Positions 43,596 through 54,172 of a stretch of 64,000 nt of DNA are shown in pieces. The stretch is from Aurelia coerulea (lineage: Eukaryota > Cnidaria > Scyphozoa > Semaeostomeae > Ulmaridae). The position numbers and the translations under genes were made by a program. Where the stretch lies: the NCBI GenBank assembly GCA_039566865.1, contig CM076960.1, positions 8,012,501 through 8,076,500 on the forward strand. Direction: 5' to 3'. Under the pieces are notes generated by a model that was given only the letters and a program-made list of their open reading frames with translations, was not told the origin of the DNA and made no database searches. Within the stretch, counting starts at the first letter, position 1; the number at the start of each line of letters is the position of its first letter.

Positions 43596-43917
43596 CCGAG
43601 GGGGGGGGGGGTACTTGACTTAAATTTGTACAGGGGTGTGTGCCCACGAAAATTTTTTTTACCCTGCTCCAGAATTTTTCGCTCAAAATGATAACCTGTT
43701 CTAGAAAAAATTGGTGAAAAGTATACTCAAAAACATGAAATTTGACCGAAAAACGACCCGATCAAGCAGAATATTCCCCTTTGGCATGTTTTGACAAATG
43801 CTCTAGAAAATTTCCTCATTTTGATACCCTGTGATAGAAAAAATTGGTTAAAGCGATACCCTTAAAAACGGCACATCTCCGTCGGACAAATATACTAAGT
43901 ACCCCCCCCCCCCCGGG
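43596..43917. mobile_element. MITE with poly-G termini, 8-bp duplication ATGATCCC
   Basis: Left CCGAGGGGGGGGGGGG-TACTT and right AAGTA-CCCCCCCCCCCCCCGGG are inverted. ATGATCCC flanks both (43588-43595, 43918-43925). The long homopolymers at the ends are unusual. A related partial copy starts at 55206. Confidence 0.78.
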
Positions 43918-44965
43918 ATGATCCCTTTTATCTACAGTGTCCCTCCAACAAGCTTCTAGTCCAAAAGTCCAACAAGCATGCTTAGTTTCAAAGCACCAGA
44001 GACCACTTTCAATTATGCAAAAATCAGTTGTGCACTTTAAATACAGTGCAGTGCCATAAATTGTTTTCTTAGTTTAAGAGTTCTCTGTTTGAATTTTCTT
44101 TCATGTTTCGACTTTTCTGCCTCTTGGTCTGGACAAAGGAGATGTTCCATCCATGAAAAAAGGAGCCTGTCAATTTTTGGTTGTACAACGAAAGGAAACT
44201 GTTGCATAAAACTGAGCTCAGTCTCTGTCTCCTGTTTGTTTGTTCTTGGATTCAGTCTTTGTCCACCCTGCATTAGTTTGCACAATATGTCCTTGATTTC
44301 GATGCCATCTAGGCTGATCCAGATTGATGAATCCACCACATGTAAACTCTTGTTTGCCCCCCAAACAACAAATGCTCTGGCTTGTGAGTTTCTAGGCCAC
44401 CATGTTCATGTTGTCGTTTTAGCTCCAAACCGGAGGATCAGAGTCAAAGGATGCAGCAAAAATTGACATTCCAGTTATCATGGCTCCCCAAAAGGCTGCT
44501 GTTGACTAGGCCAATATCGATACCTTCAGAAAATGTCGAATTTCTTGAAATCGGGGCGATGAATCAAAAATCTAAATGACAGATTTGTGGATTGGCCTTC
44601 GCTTCGAAGATTTCAACTTTCACTTTGGTTGCCGAATGTACCCCATGAATGCCGCCGAGGGAATTAGCCCTGCACCCCTCGGCCGAAGCTTCTCCATTGA
44701 CTTGTAATGGCGCGAGGCTAATTTGCATAAAATCAACAGGGCGGCATTTGGAATGATTTCAGCCAATCAGAAGATTATTCCGCTCTGTTTATCAGGGGTC
44801 GATTCAACTTAAATTCTTACCGCTAGTCACACTCAAATCTGTTACCTTTTTTTTGGGACACCCGGTATGTTTTTCATGTGTATACTATTGCTGCCACTTC
44901 GAGCGAGCAATGTTTCAAATGATGATTCGCAGTCTTTATAGAGGACCCGAACTATTTTAGTCCTA

Positions 44966-46950
44966 CCGGGTGAGGCAGAAGAAACGTGGGGTATTTGGCG
45001 GATTGTGACGTCGCGTTCAGCAACCCGATTGTAACGAACTAAATTTTTTCTTGCAGCCAGAGGTCTAACTTAGATCATAAGCCTTTCCCCATCGAAATCG
45101 GTCACTTGATATATTAATCAGAAAATATTTTCTTTGTAAGACGTTGTATGGGAGTTTTGCAAACTTATGAAATCTTTGATAGAGCCCCTTCGGCATTTTT
45201 TTTATATAATCATTTAAAATGTTACAATACATGTTACATCTACATCCTACCATACTTTCTAATTACTTTACAGACTATACAACACTACAGTGACGGGACC
45301 ACAAGGAGCAAAAGACAATGACTACCTGGTGAACTTTAACATAAAGACATGCAAAAAATAGCAACTAAATAAACAACTACAAAAAGCTACAAATACGATA
45401 AATTACTGATAAATACTAGAATCCGTTTCACATTGGATGTCAGGCCAGCATAGTGGTATGATGCTGAGCAATAGGAACCCCGGACGAGAGAACAACAACG
45501 ACAGCAGTTGCTACCGCTACTGATCCCCCTCCAGAGTCCCCAACGCTCAACACATTGCGCCTATGCTGTCAGCTCTTTTTTTTTCTTTTTTTTTATATAA
45601 TCATTTAAAATGTTACAATACATGTTACATCTACATCCTACCATACTTTCTAATTACTTTACAGACTATACAACACTACAGGGACGGGACCACAAGGAGC
45701 AAAAGACAATGACTACCCCGTGGACATTAACATAAAGACATGCAAAAAATAGCAACTAAATAAGCAACTACATAAAGCTAAAAATACGATAAATTACTGA
45801 TGAATACTAGAATCCGTTTCACATTGGATGTAAGGCCAGCATAGTAGTATGATGCTGAGCAATAAGAACCCCGGACGAGAGAACAACAACGACAGCAGTT
45901 GCTACCGCTACTGATCCCCCTCCAGAGTCCCCAACGCCCAACACATTGCGCATATGCTGTCAGCTCTGGGTTTCTGATTCGCAATATCGATGGTCCGAAA
46001 TACTGTCAATTTTGTGTGGATGAATTTTCATTCACCCTTGATGTGCCTAACATCAAATGTGAAACAGACTTACAAAATATACGGGGAAAAGTGTACATAG
46101 TGGTTGTGTGGCGTAAAACGATTGTTTGAAGTTATCCAAGCCGACCTGTTTTGTGGATGAAACTTAGAGTCTGTTCGAGTATATTTTTATTCACTTCGTC
46201 AGAAAGTTCTTCATTACCATACAATAAGTATTGAACCAGAACATTGTTTGGAAGGGCGTTGATTTGGACAAATGGTCGCAACAATTCTGAAACTCCAGCG
46301 AGAAGATCTTGTCGTTGAATGTCGAATGAAGGGCAAAGCAACAAAAAGTGCTCCGTATCCTCAATGCCATCATTCGTTGGGCACATTGGGTTCACTGTAT
46401 CCCTAAAATTGTGCTTGAATTTGTGAAAATTCAATTTGCTGAGCCTTCAGCATTTTACCCTTGCCAAAGCTGCAGGTACACGTGGTATTATCAGGGGAGA
46501 ATGAAATATTTTTGTCATGAAACATCGCGTTGATCTTGTTGAAATAAATCTCTTTACAACACAAAGAAGCATGCGTTTTTACTGTCTTTCAAACATATTC
46601 TCTTTGCAGGACAAGTTATGACGTGAAAAGGCATCCCAGGGGAGAAAACACTATTTCCGAACTGTTTCATGCTCACCAGATAAAACCACGTGTACCTGCA
46701 GCTTTGGCAAGGCTAAAATGCTGAAGGGGCTTGGTTAAAGGTTTCCTCAGTCTGCAAGACTCCCATACAAAGTTTTAGGAAGAAAAGCTTTTTTTAAATA
46801 ATGAATCACATGACCGATTTCGATGGGGAAAAGTTTATGATCTAAGTCAGATTTATGGCTGCTCGAAATAATTTAGTTCACAACTGTCGGGTGGCTAAAC
46901 GCGACGTCACAGTCCGCCAAACACCCCCACGTTTTTTCTGACTCGCCCGG
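44966..46950. mobile_element. TA-flanked MITE family Z, split by a LINE
   Basis: Left TA-CCGGGTGAGGCAGAAGAAACG and right CGTTTTTTCTGACTCGCCCGG-TA are inverted, and the arms (about 44966-45194 and 46707-46950) stay alike. Inner arms CAGCATTTTACCCTTGCC ... GGCAAGGCTAAAATGCTG also pair. A LINE fragment sits in the left half at 45195-46434. Confidence 0.78.
45195..46434 (-). mobile_element. Minus-strand LINE 3' fragment with a tandem second 3' UTR
   Basis: The RT end (46434-46132) reads NFHKFKHNFRDTVNPMCPTN, then EDTEHFLLLC and an LLYGNEEL block. The 3' UTR (46131 to about 45587) ends in a T run on the + strand, then the same 3' UTR starts again (45573-45195) and ends in a second T run. Each unit is about 380 bases and nearly identical. 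The flanks GAGCCCCTTCGGCATTTT and GAGCCTTCAGCATTTT look like a target duplication of about 16 bp. Confidence 0.82.
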
Positions 46951-46953
46951 TAG

Positions 46954-47225
46954 TCATTGGTAGCTTCAGTCTATTTTTCTTATTTGATCTCATTACTCTG
47001 CAGCTTTCCTGAACTTCCAAGTGATCGACAAGATATTTCGGTGCAAATCCATTGAGGCATTTATATGTCAACAATGCAATTTTATAATCTAATCTTTGTG
47101 CCACTGGCAACCAATGCAGAGCTTTAAGAAGAGGTTTCACGTGGTCATATTTATGGCCTCCCATCAAAACTCGTGCTTCCAAATTTTGAAAAATGATTAA
47201 GTTATCCAGCAGAACTTTTGCACAT
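46954..47225 (-). pseudogene. LINE RT C-terminal fragment, minus strand
   Basis: The frame reads LMGGHKYDHVKPLLKALHWL, then PVAQRLDYKIALLTYKCLNG and APKYLVDHLE, a very common block near the end of many CR1-like RTs, then runs into the end of MITE Z. No catalytic motif is left. Confidence 0.82.
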
Positions 47226-47231
47226 CCATAG

Positions 47232-47860
47232 TTTCAGTTTCAGTTTCAGTTTCAGTTTCAGTTTCATTTGATTATCAATCTATCCTACATACAATTCTAA
47301 ACAATTACAATACAATACAATTAAATACGAATACACTACTAAAACTACATTTTTAACAATACAAAGACTACATTAAATGATTGTATATAGGATAGACCTA
47401 TTAAGGAGGAGCTCTCTAAATAGGTGAACTAATCGAGAGAGAGCCCCCCCCCCCCCCATAAAAACAAAGAAACTAAAAACATTATAAATAAAACAAAACC
47501 AGATGAACCTCAACAATTTTTCAAATTAGACATATGAGTCAATGAAATGAGCTTTTAGTTTAGAGCGAAAAATTGAAATAGAACCAGCAACACGTATGAA
47601 AAGTGGAAGAGTATTCCATAATTTAGAGCCAAAATATTGAACTGTTTTGAGTCCATAGAGGGTGGTCCTTTTTAGAGAAAGGAATAGATCACCTCTGGTG
47701 GCCTGACGAGTTCCAAACCTATGGGTAGAAGAGTTTGGAGTGAAATAGTTATGGAAGTAGATTGGTGACAGTTTATTGATAGCTTTAAAAACAAATATTA
47801 GAATGTTTAAGTGAATCATATCTTCAAGTTTTAATATCTTTAATGAATGAAATAACATCG
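47232..47860 (-). pseudogene. LINE RT C-terminal fragment with (CTGAAA)n tail, minus strand
   Basis: The frame contains LNILIFVFKAINKLSPIYFH, then STHRFGTRQATRGDLFL and FGSKLWNTLPLFIR. The 3' end is a TTTCAG hexamer run on the + strand (47232-47268). At the 5' truncation a ten-base unit ACATCGCAAT repeats about four times (47854-47895). Confidence 0.8.
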
Positions 47861-47989
47861 CAATACATCGCAATACATCGCATAACATCGCAATACAGTT
47901 TTAACATCGCCATGCAGCAGCAACAATGACAATAACAATAACAATAAATATAATTTGATTTAATCACGCAATGTTGATTGTTTAAGGAG

Positions 47990-48200
47990 CCCCTCTTTTA
48001 AGAAATTCCCCCAATCTCATTATAGCTCTTCATACCTACCTAGTTAGTCTGTTTACATTTAGCTTTAAGTACCATCCTGTGTTTTTTAATGCTATATGTT
48101 GTATTTGATTTCAATTTGTATTTGTTTGTTAGATAGGTAGGTGTGTAGAGTTATAAATGTATTACATGGATTTTTGAAAATGAAAATGAACCGAACTGAA
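47990..48200 (+). mobile_element. LINE 3' UTR remnant, plus strand
   Basis: It reads like the 3' UTR at 11150-11335 (AAGAAATTCCYCC start, T-rich middle, GAACTGAA end near 48195). No coding part. Confidence 0.5.
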
Positions 48201-48803
48201 TTTTTTGCATCAAGGGCTCTTACCACCAAGTTAGAAGATCGTAGATACTATAGCAGAGGAGAAGGGGGGGGAGGGAGGGGGTGGTAGGTAGGATTTAGCA
48301 AAGGTATTGACCACTTCAGAACTCTTATGTGAGATAAGGTAAACTGTTATGTGAGATAGGGTTAATCAGCTTGCGAAAAATTTGGACATTGGCCTTGAAA
48401 TCAAATGTTGGTATCATTCCAAACATGGGCCATTTTGTTGCGACACACGGTAGATTTTGTCTACAATTGTAGCCATAGTACCAGTATTTTTTTCACTCAT
48501 TTGGTGTTTGCTACTTTTTTGAACTCACTTGATACCATGTAGTAATCTCGTCTTTGAAGCAACTAGTTTTAATTGTCTTACCTTTACGAGATATGCTCTT
48601 CTCACAATTGTCCAGTAATATTTTAAATTTACAGAAATTTGATGTTTTTATATTATTGCTTTAAAGTAACTCAACGGACTGAAAAGCAGCAAGGGAAGTT
48701 GCGGCTGTCTAAATTAGTGTTGTGTGGCCTTTTTTATTCCATCCTTAGCCTTTTGTTCCATCCTTAGCCTTGATCGCTATGTATCCGTCCATTTACTTTG
48801 CAG
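48201..48803 (+). other. ASCC2 intron end before the CUE exon
   Basis: Includes a G-rich patch at 48262-48292 and two GTGAGATA-GGTTAA or GGTAA-type words near 48330-48365. A pyrimidine-rich tract leads to the acceptor at 48803. Confidence 0.4.
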
Positions 48804-49104
48804 GGCGCTGTGGCCTCTCTGTCAAATGACCTCATCCAATCGATCGTAATGCAAGTCAAAAGCATGCTTCCAGATGAAAATGACTCGTTCCTTCACGCCT
48901 GTATTGTACATTACAATGGTGATTCACAAGATGTCATTAACAATATATTGGAAGACAACATTCCTCCCTTCTTGCGAGAAATCAGACATGTTGGTCAGGC
49001 AGCAGTTGAACGTGAGCACCATACCGTTGCCAAAAATTATGCCGAGAGGAACATAAAGAATCGAGCTACTGTCCCAGTTGACGGAAATGATGGGCGGCTT
49101 GCAG
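48804..49104 (+). CDS. ASCC2: ASCC2 exon encoding the CUE ubiquitin-binding domain
   Basis: 100 codons hold a CUE domain: LIQSIVMQVKSMLPD opens helix 1 with the MLP motif, HACIVHYNGDSQDVINNILE gives helices 2-3 with the conserved VINNILE, and PPFLREI closes it. Vertebrate ASCC2 has LISQVKDLLPD ... VINNILEERLAP at this position and uses the surface to bind K63-linked ubiquitin. After the CUE there is a charged linker. Acceptor ACTTTGCAG, donor TTGCAG/GTAATT, phase 1. Confidence 0.93.
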
Positions 49105-49127
49105 GTAATTACGGCTAATGTATTCTA

Positions 49128-49971
49128 CCTTGTCATTCAATAAAAAGGCCCGGCATTTGAAAGGCTACTGCTCCCTGAATATATAAGCAATGGTATTTTG
49201 CAATATCTAGTTGAATAGCTAACATGTTCAATAACTTTTAATATTTTTCCTGGCTGAAATCAGTCGCTTCGTTAAGATTTTACAAGGGATTTTCTAAAAA
49301 TTCTTCCTTTCTAGAAACCATGAAAAACATGCTAAAATTGCAAGCGAGTATCTATAATGTGTTTACCTTAAAGCAAGGATTTGAGAACGCTTTGGCATGT
49401 GCTATCCTCTTTGGGGAATCAAAAATTCTTCCTTCTAGTATGTATAACTTATTCAAGGGGATACCATTCTCCCAAGAGGACAAAATGCTTGAATGCATGG
49501 GAGTGTCATTATTACAAGAAAGGAAAACAAAGGGAGATTTCTACACCCCAAAATTGACCACAATAGTCTGGTCTCATAAATTACCTCTCTTGGTTGTAAT
49601 ACCCCCTTTCTGCTACCGGACTATTTCTGAATTGGCTATCAAAAGTGGCAAAATTTTGTCAGTTTTGTGCTCTTGAAGTAAAATTACAATTACATGTACC
49701 CATTGCCACGTGTTATTCTCTTGGGAGGTTGTTTTAAGTTATCACAGTAAGGCCGAAATATAAGGGAAATTTGATCCTGATGTAGGGCTGTTTTGGCAGA
49801 TTCTTGGAGTGGATTTTTCAATTAAATCCGTCGTAGAGGCCAATTTCAGTCAGGTAAACTTTAGAATCTGATTAGACATGTCCGCCATCAAACAACAATA
49901 TTTGCTACTGTTATTGCTTGGATATCCAGCGAAAGGCCTTCAAAATGCGGGTCGTTTTTTTACTCACTCGG
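49128..49971. mobile_element. MITE family Y, copy 2 (diverged)
   Basis: TA-CCTTGTCATTCAATAAAAAGG on the left and GTTTTTTACTCACTCGG on the right match the ends of 19439-20049. The interior (GATTTTACAAGGGATTTTCT, CTAGAAACCATGAAAAACATG) matches that copy inverted. It contains one long open frame (49320-49676) that is not a gene. Confidence 0.65.
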
Positions 49972-49980
49972 TTCAACAAC

Positions 49981-50133
49981 AGACGATTGCACTAAAGATG
50001 GCGGCAAGGAATTTTTTACCAAGATTAATTGCGTTCTTTAATCGAATTCCTATAGAATCGCTGAAGATTTGTAATTCGAATGCAATGCATCTTGGTAAAA
50101 AGTTCCTCGGCGTCATCTTTAGCGCAATCGTCT
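49981..50133. mobile_element. 153-bp hairpin MITE
   Basis: AGACGATTGCACTAAAGATG...TTTTTTACCAAGAT pairs with ATCTTGGTAAAAAGTT...AGCGCAATCGTCT over about 45 bases with a few mismatches, and the loop pairs further in part. It lies in an ASCC2 intron on the transcribed strand, so the pre-mRNA can fold it. Confidence 0.7.
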
Positions 50134-50208
50134 ATTCACACACAGTATTTGGCACGGGATTTGGCATGTTTGATACTAATATGATGTAATTTTTTCCCCG
50201 CTGTAAAG

Positions 50209-50458
50209 GTCATTACTATAAGAAGACTGACAGGATGAGCAAAACAGAAGAGGATGAGATCTTTTACAACGAAAGTAGCTCACAATTTTTCGCCGATTAC
50301 TTGAATAGATACGAACAATCTGAAATTAACAATGACGTCACTTATAGTCATTTGTATGATGAGTACGATGATGAATATGATGATACTTACGATTCCCATA
50401 ATGTTGGAGCAATGGATGCGGATTCACGTGATGAACTGAAGGATCTCACGTCTAGAAG
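50209..50458 (+). CDS. ASCC2: ASCC2 exon with acidic YDDEYDDTYD motif
   Basis: The exon starts GHYYKKTDRM, has an acidic stretch, and ends with YDEYDDEYDDTYDSHNVGAM followed by DADSRDEL. Vertebrate ASCC2 has YEDEYDDTYDGNQVGANDAD in the same place, so this is the most diagnostic segment of the gene. Acceptor CTGTAAAG, donor AGAAG/GTAATT. Phase 1 in, phase 2 out, and the split Arg codon completes in the next exon. The motif is intrinsically disordered; its role is not established. Confidence 0.95.
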
Positions 50459-51364
50459 GTAATTGTCTCTTTATTTGATTATTTTGCTCTTAATTTTTGA
50501 AATACCAAGTTTGTCAGAAAATTTACCCGCTTTGGATTAGCCACAATGAATGACCATCGACCAATTTTCACGATTAGTGTCATGTTTCAAACAATGTAAA
50601 AAACCATTTTCAAAACGTTCAAGAGGGCCATGGCACTTTACCACTACCCCTGAGTTATGACACTAGACTGCCTTGTGTGTTTGTAAACAATGGAGAAATA
50701 TCACACTCGTCGAGAATGCATGGAACATGGAAGCTTCTTCAAATTTGCACAAAACTGTGTGCTTTCTGTCGAAGTTAGCCCCAATTTAATGGACAATGAG
50801 CTCAAATTGGCGCTGGAGTCAACGGTGAGTGAATTATCTTGGTCGAGGATGTATATTTTGCCGATTTCGGGCCCAATAATGGGTTTTTACCCAGGAAAAG
50901 TTTAGGCCCATATGCCTTTCCTGTTGAAAATCACTAAAATTTTTCAAATATTTTGAGATCTAAGGAAAGCAAATGCATGTGGGTTATTGCCAAGGGCCAT
51001 ATACATATTCTGTGAAATTTTTATCGCTATATCTCCTTTCTAGCAACTTATATGAAGTTTTGAAATAAGATCAACTTTCCTTGGCTGGTAAACGCTCGTA
51101 GCTCCGGCTCCAAATAAGATATTTGCCCTAACATGTAAACAACTCTGGACGGATATCTCTGCAACTGATTTATCCAAAAATATTTCAGATAACTGCAATA
51201 ATTTAGCATCCACTTCAATTTTCGTAAGGATACTAGAAATTCATCTCAAACAACTGATTTTGTCTCAAGTGGTTACAAAGCGGCAATGTCATTGGCTAAT
51301 TTTCGTGAGGTTGGATGATATCCGCGTGTTCTTATTTCCGGTAAGGATTTGAGCCTTATCTTTC
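50459..51364 (+). other. ASCC2 intron spacer
   Basis: No exon recognised. An open frame starting at 50690 (MEKYHTRRECMEHGSFFKFA) has the word order of a small zinc-like peptide but no family match. Confidence 0.35.
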
Positions 51365-51491
51365 TCCAAGTCTATTCCGTGGACCCTTCTCGTTTCTCCT
51401 TCGCAGCGTCATCTTAGTTCCTTAGGCCCCCATAGGAGTAATTATATTATTTTAATGCTGATAGTCCACGGAATAGACTTGGAGCAAGTCT
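51365..51491. mobile_element. Hairpin MITE related to 36557-37878
   Basis: TCTCCAAGTCTATTCCGTGGA inverts with TCCACGGAATAGACTTGGAG, and the right end reaches CAAGTCT as in the larger element. The left end has decayed. Confidence 0.65.
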
Positions 51492-52267
51492 GCTGAAAAG
51501 GTCACTGCAATAATTCTAACAGTTCAAGAGCGAATACATGTTATCACAGTCATGGACACGCACTGGGTTACCCAAAAAAGTGGCACTTTTTGAAAAATTA
51601 TGAAAATTTGACCGATCACGAAATTTTGTTCATGTTCGTTTGCATCAATGATCAAATTAATCTTAGGCATATTGCAAAGTGATAGAATGGCTTGAGGTCT
51701 AAGAATGGCTTGAGTTTTTGGTAATTGGTGCTTATACAAGCTACCTTGTTTTGAAGCATTATAAGGAATCTCAAGAAAGGATTGCAAAGTTACACTTTAC
51801 CCCCTTTACCTCCCCCCCCTCCCTCAGTAGAAAATGAATTTGTTGTTTGTCTTGAGGGAGTTCTTATATCTTGTAAAACTTGAACCTTTATGTGGAATCA
51901 CGCTAATATGTTTCTGGCTGAAACTCGATATTTTTTAGAATTATATTGCTTAAAACACGTTTTTGCATGGCAGTTACATTGTCTCTCACACAAAAGAATA
52001 AAATAACAATCATGCGTCAAAAGTATTTGATCTTTGATACAAATACACGAGAGGAAAATGCAAAGACCAGTGACATAATCTATTTTTTTTTATTTTGTAA
52101 AATGTTTCACTTTTTATTGGAACACTCGGTATTTCCAAGGTTTTCTCTGGTTTTGGCAAGGGCTTGATCCTAATACATGCGTACCCTACACTTTGTATAC
52201 ATTTTCTTCTTTGCAATTCACATGGAAGACTGGCAACCTGGTTTATCACACATGCTTCTTTTCGTAG
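51492..52267 (+). other. ASCC2 intron spacer
   Basis: No repeat ends or exons recognised; includes a C run at 51814-51823. Confidence 0.4.
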
Positions 52268-52367
52268 ATCCTTTGTGAAACCAAACGTCCTTGCAGCTCT
52301 TGAAAAACGTGACGAATCAAGTGGAAATGAAAGTAGTAGTAGCGAAGGAGATTCCGATACAGAAAAG
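52268..52367 (+). CDS. ASCC2: ASCC2 short exon, SFVKPNVLAALEKRD and serine-acid run
   Basis: The exon encodes SFVKPNVLAALEKRDESSGN followed by a Ser/Glu/Asp-rich run ending SDTEK. It joins the previous exon as SRR-SFVKPNVL, matching vertebrate SRRPFTIPQVL. The Ser-acid run resembles casein kinase 2 sites; that is inference. Acceptor TTTTCGTAG, donor AAAAG/GTAAGA, phase 0 out. Confidence 0.9.
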
Positions 52368-52399
52368 GTAAGATATTTAATTTTTTGTTTGTTTTTTGT

Positions 52400-53160
52400 G
52401 AAAATGTCCTAAAAATTTGTTTGAAACCTTAGCATTTTGCGTTAATCCCTGTTTACAACATCCATTCGAAAAAACTTTTTTTAAACGATCAAGTGTCAGT
52501 AGGTCGCAAATTTCGGCAGGTGTATAATTCCATGAGTTGAAAGTTGCATAATGAAAGCCTTTTTTTGCCAATTCACTCCTATATCTAGGGATCTGGATAC
52601 CTTTACAGTGCCTCGTATTGTAGGTTGAATGAAAAGATCTTGGTTGTTATTTATCCCAACGCTTTCAGGGCATAGTCTGTTCATATTCTTGCTGATTCTT
52701 GTAGGTCATAACATTCCGACCACAACGGAAAAGATTTTTTACGTTTAACCAGGATGCTGACCAACCATCGTTTATTCTTACGTTTGCTATTATTGAATAC
52801 GTCCGGTCTTGAAGGCGTTGGAGAGCAGCTAGTTTTGTTTTGAAAGAGTACCCCAGATAACATCAGCATAACGCAGGTGACTCTCAATTAACGCATGACA
52901 TATATTAAAAAGTTGGGATTTTGGAAGGGCATCTTTCAATTTTTTTAAAGGTGCAAGACTTTGGTGCGCTTAAACTGTTCATCCCAACTTACTTTTTCAT
53001 CAACTATCACTCCGAGGGATTTCATCTTATCGAATCTTTTAATATCTTGTAAGCTCTTCTGGCAGGTCTAAATTTTTGGTTTTAAGTGAATACCCCATGA
53101 CCATGAATTCAAAATTTTCGGGTTGGTGCTAAGTTTTTTCACCCTCCTCGTCCACTCAGA
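52400..53160 (-). pseudogene. Degenerate LINE RT C-terminal end, minus strand
   Basis: Across several frames the minus strand reads LGVIVDEKVSWDEQFKRTK, then RVTCVMLMLSGVLFQNK, NNSKRKNKRWLVSILV and finally KKAFIMQLSTHGIIHLP or AKKGFHYATFNSWNYTP, then LPTL-like LDRLKK. This is the thumb and C-terminal order of CR1-like RTs (GVIIDE..NW, then ADVIWGSL, then AKKGFHY..LK.WN). Many frame breaks show an old insertion. Confidence 0.72.
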
Positions 53161-53820
53161 AAGATTGAAGCTATGAGGGATTAGAATCTTTGATTAGCTG
53201 GTGCGCCTATGTAAATCATGAAAATGGGCCAGATGCTTTATTTCACTCAATTTCTCTGAATTTGACATAAATGGAGAATGTCGACCGTCCTCTGATTTTT
53301 TAGGCAACCGGGTAATTTTGACTTATTTGCTTCATAAATCAGCAACTACTTAGCAGAGTTACGCATGCTTGGTCTGAAAGTCAAAGTTGAAACATCTTCT
53401 ATTGAAAAATGTAAAAAGGGGGAGAGTCGGATTCATAGCTGCTCCTTAGCGACCATTCAGACGGTGGACATGTTTTTGTGACACCCTGTATTAATTTCAT
53501 TTTTTTTTTCATTTCATTTATTTAACTAACGATAAGTGTTTAGTAGCAATTTTCCCCAATGTTCATAGTAATGCTCCAATCATCTTCCAGCTGAGTTAAA
53601 AATTAGATGTCTCTTCCCCAATTTGCTTTGATGAAGATCTTCTCCCCAATAGAATATTGAAGACTTTGAAACAATATTCACCCTTTTTTTTTCTTCCATG
53701 TTATTTCCACCCACGGTTTTGACGGCTAGTATTTGCATTATTTTTGGGTGTCAAAAAAATTTTACTCCAACTAGGAGAGGCTGTGGGAAACAGTAATCAA
53801 GGGCTACAAATATGCTGGTT
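53161..53820 (+). other. ASCC2 last intron spacer
   Basis: Contains GACACCCTGTATT near 53482, similar to a MITE end. No exon. Confidence 0.4.
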
Positions 53821-54172
53821 AGCCCAGGGGTGGCACTCAGCACCGGCACATACGGGGAGGTAAGTCCAATATTTTTGGTTTAGAATATTGCCATAAGTTA
53901 TATTTTTGGGTCCAAATAAACTGAAATTATGTTTTTGATATTTTTTGACATCAAATATTGTCAAAATGATATTTCTGGGTTCTTTAGAGGCAATCATTGC
54001 CTCAATGTGCATTGTTTCAGGATCTTTTATGTTCGTTTACAGGTGTCAAGGTATAAAATGAGCTGATATTTTTGTGTTGTAATGAAGCTAAACTGATATT
54101 TTTGGGTTTCCTGAAAATTTCTCGGACTGACCCCCCCCCCATATGCATATGTGCTGAGTGTCTCCCTGGGCT
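53821..54172. mobile_element. MITE with AGCCCAGGG termini
   Basis: AGCCCAGGGGTGGCACTCAG and CTGAGTGTCTCCCTGGGCT are inverted, with GGTT outside both ends. It lies about 210 bases before the last ASCC2 exon. The family is not known to me. Confidence 0.65.

Larger units (their letters stand above)
40687..44789. mobile_element. Mutator-like element, 4.1 kb, with 516-522-bp inverted repeats and 9-bp target duplication
   Basis: AACAGAGCGGAATAATCTTC opens the left arm (40687-41202) and the right arm (44268-44789) is its inverse with about one difference per 25-40 bases. TATCAGGGG flanks both ends (40678-40686 and 44790-44798). Long terminal repeats with a 9-bp duplication are the hallmark of Mutator-like elements. 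No MULE transposase was found between the arms. The interior holds two other MITEs and unassigned sequence. Each arm carries a CCAAT-like ATTGGCTG, an octamer ATGCAAAT and an inward-facing open frame (SIWISLDGIEIKD). Confidence 0.85.
39843..44865. mobile_element. TA-flanked CCGGGTGTCCC MITE, split by a Mutator-like element
   Basis: The left end TA-CCGGGTGTCCCAAAAAAAG and the right end CTTTTTTTTGGGACACCCGG-TA are inverted. The parts outside the inserted element (39843-40677 and 44799-44865) read through into each other like the uninterrupted relative at 55640-55764. TA duplication and these ends point to a Tc1/mariner-type MITE. Confidence 0.8.

Noticed and set aside
49320..49676. 118-codon open frame in the intron
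   Set aside because: Lies wholly within MITE Y copy 2 and matches that repeat inverted at 19439-20049.
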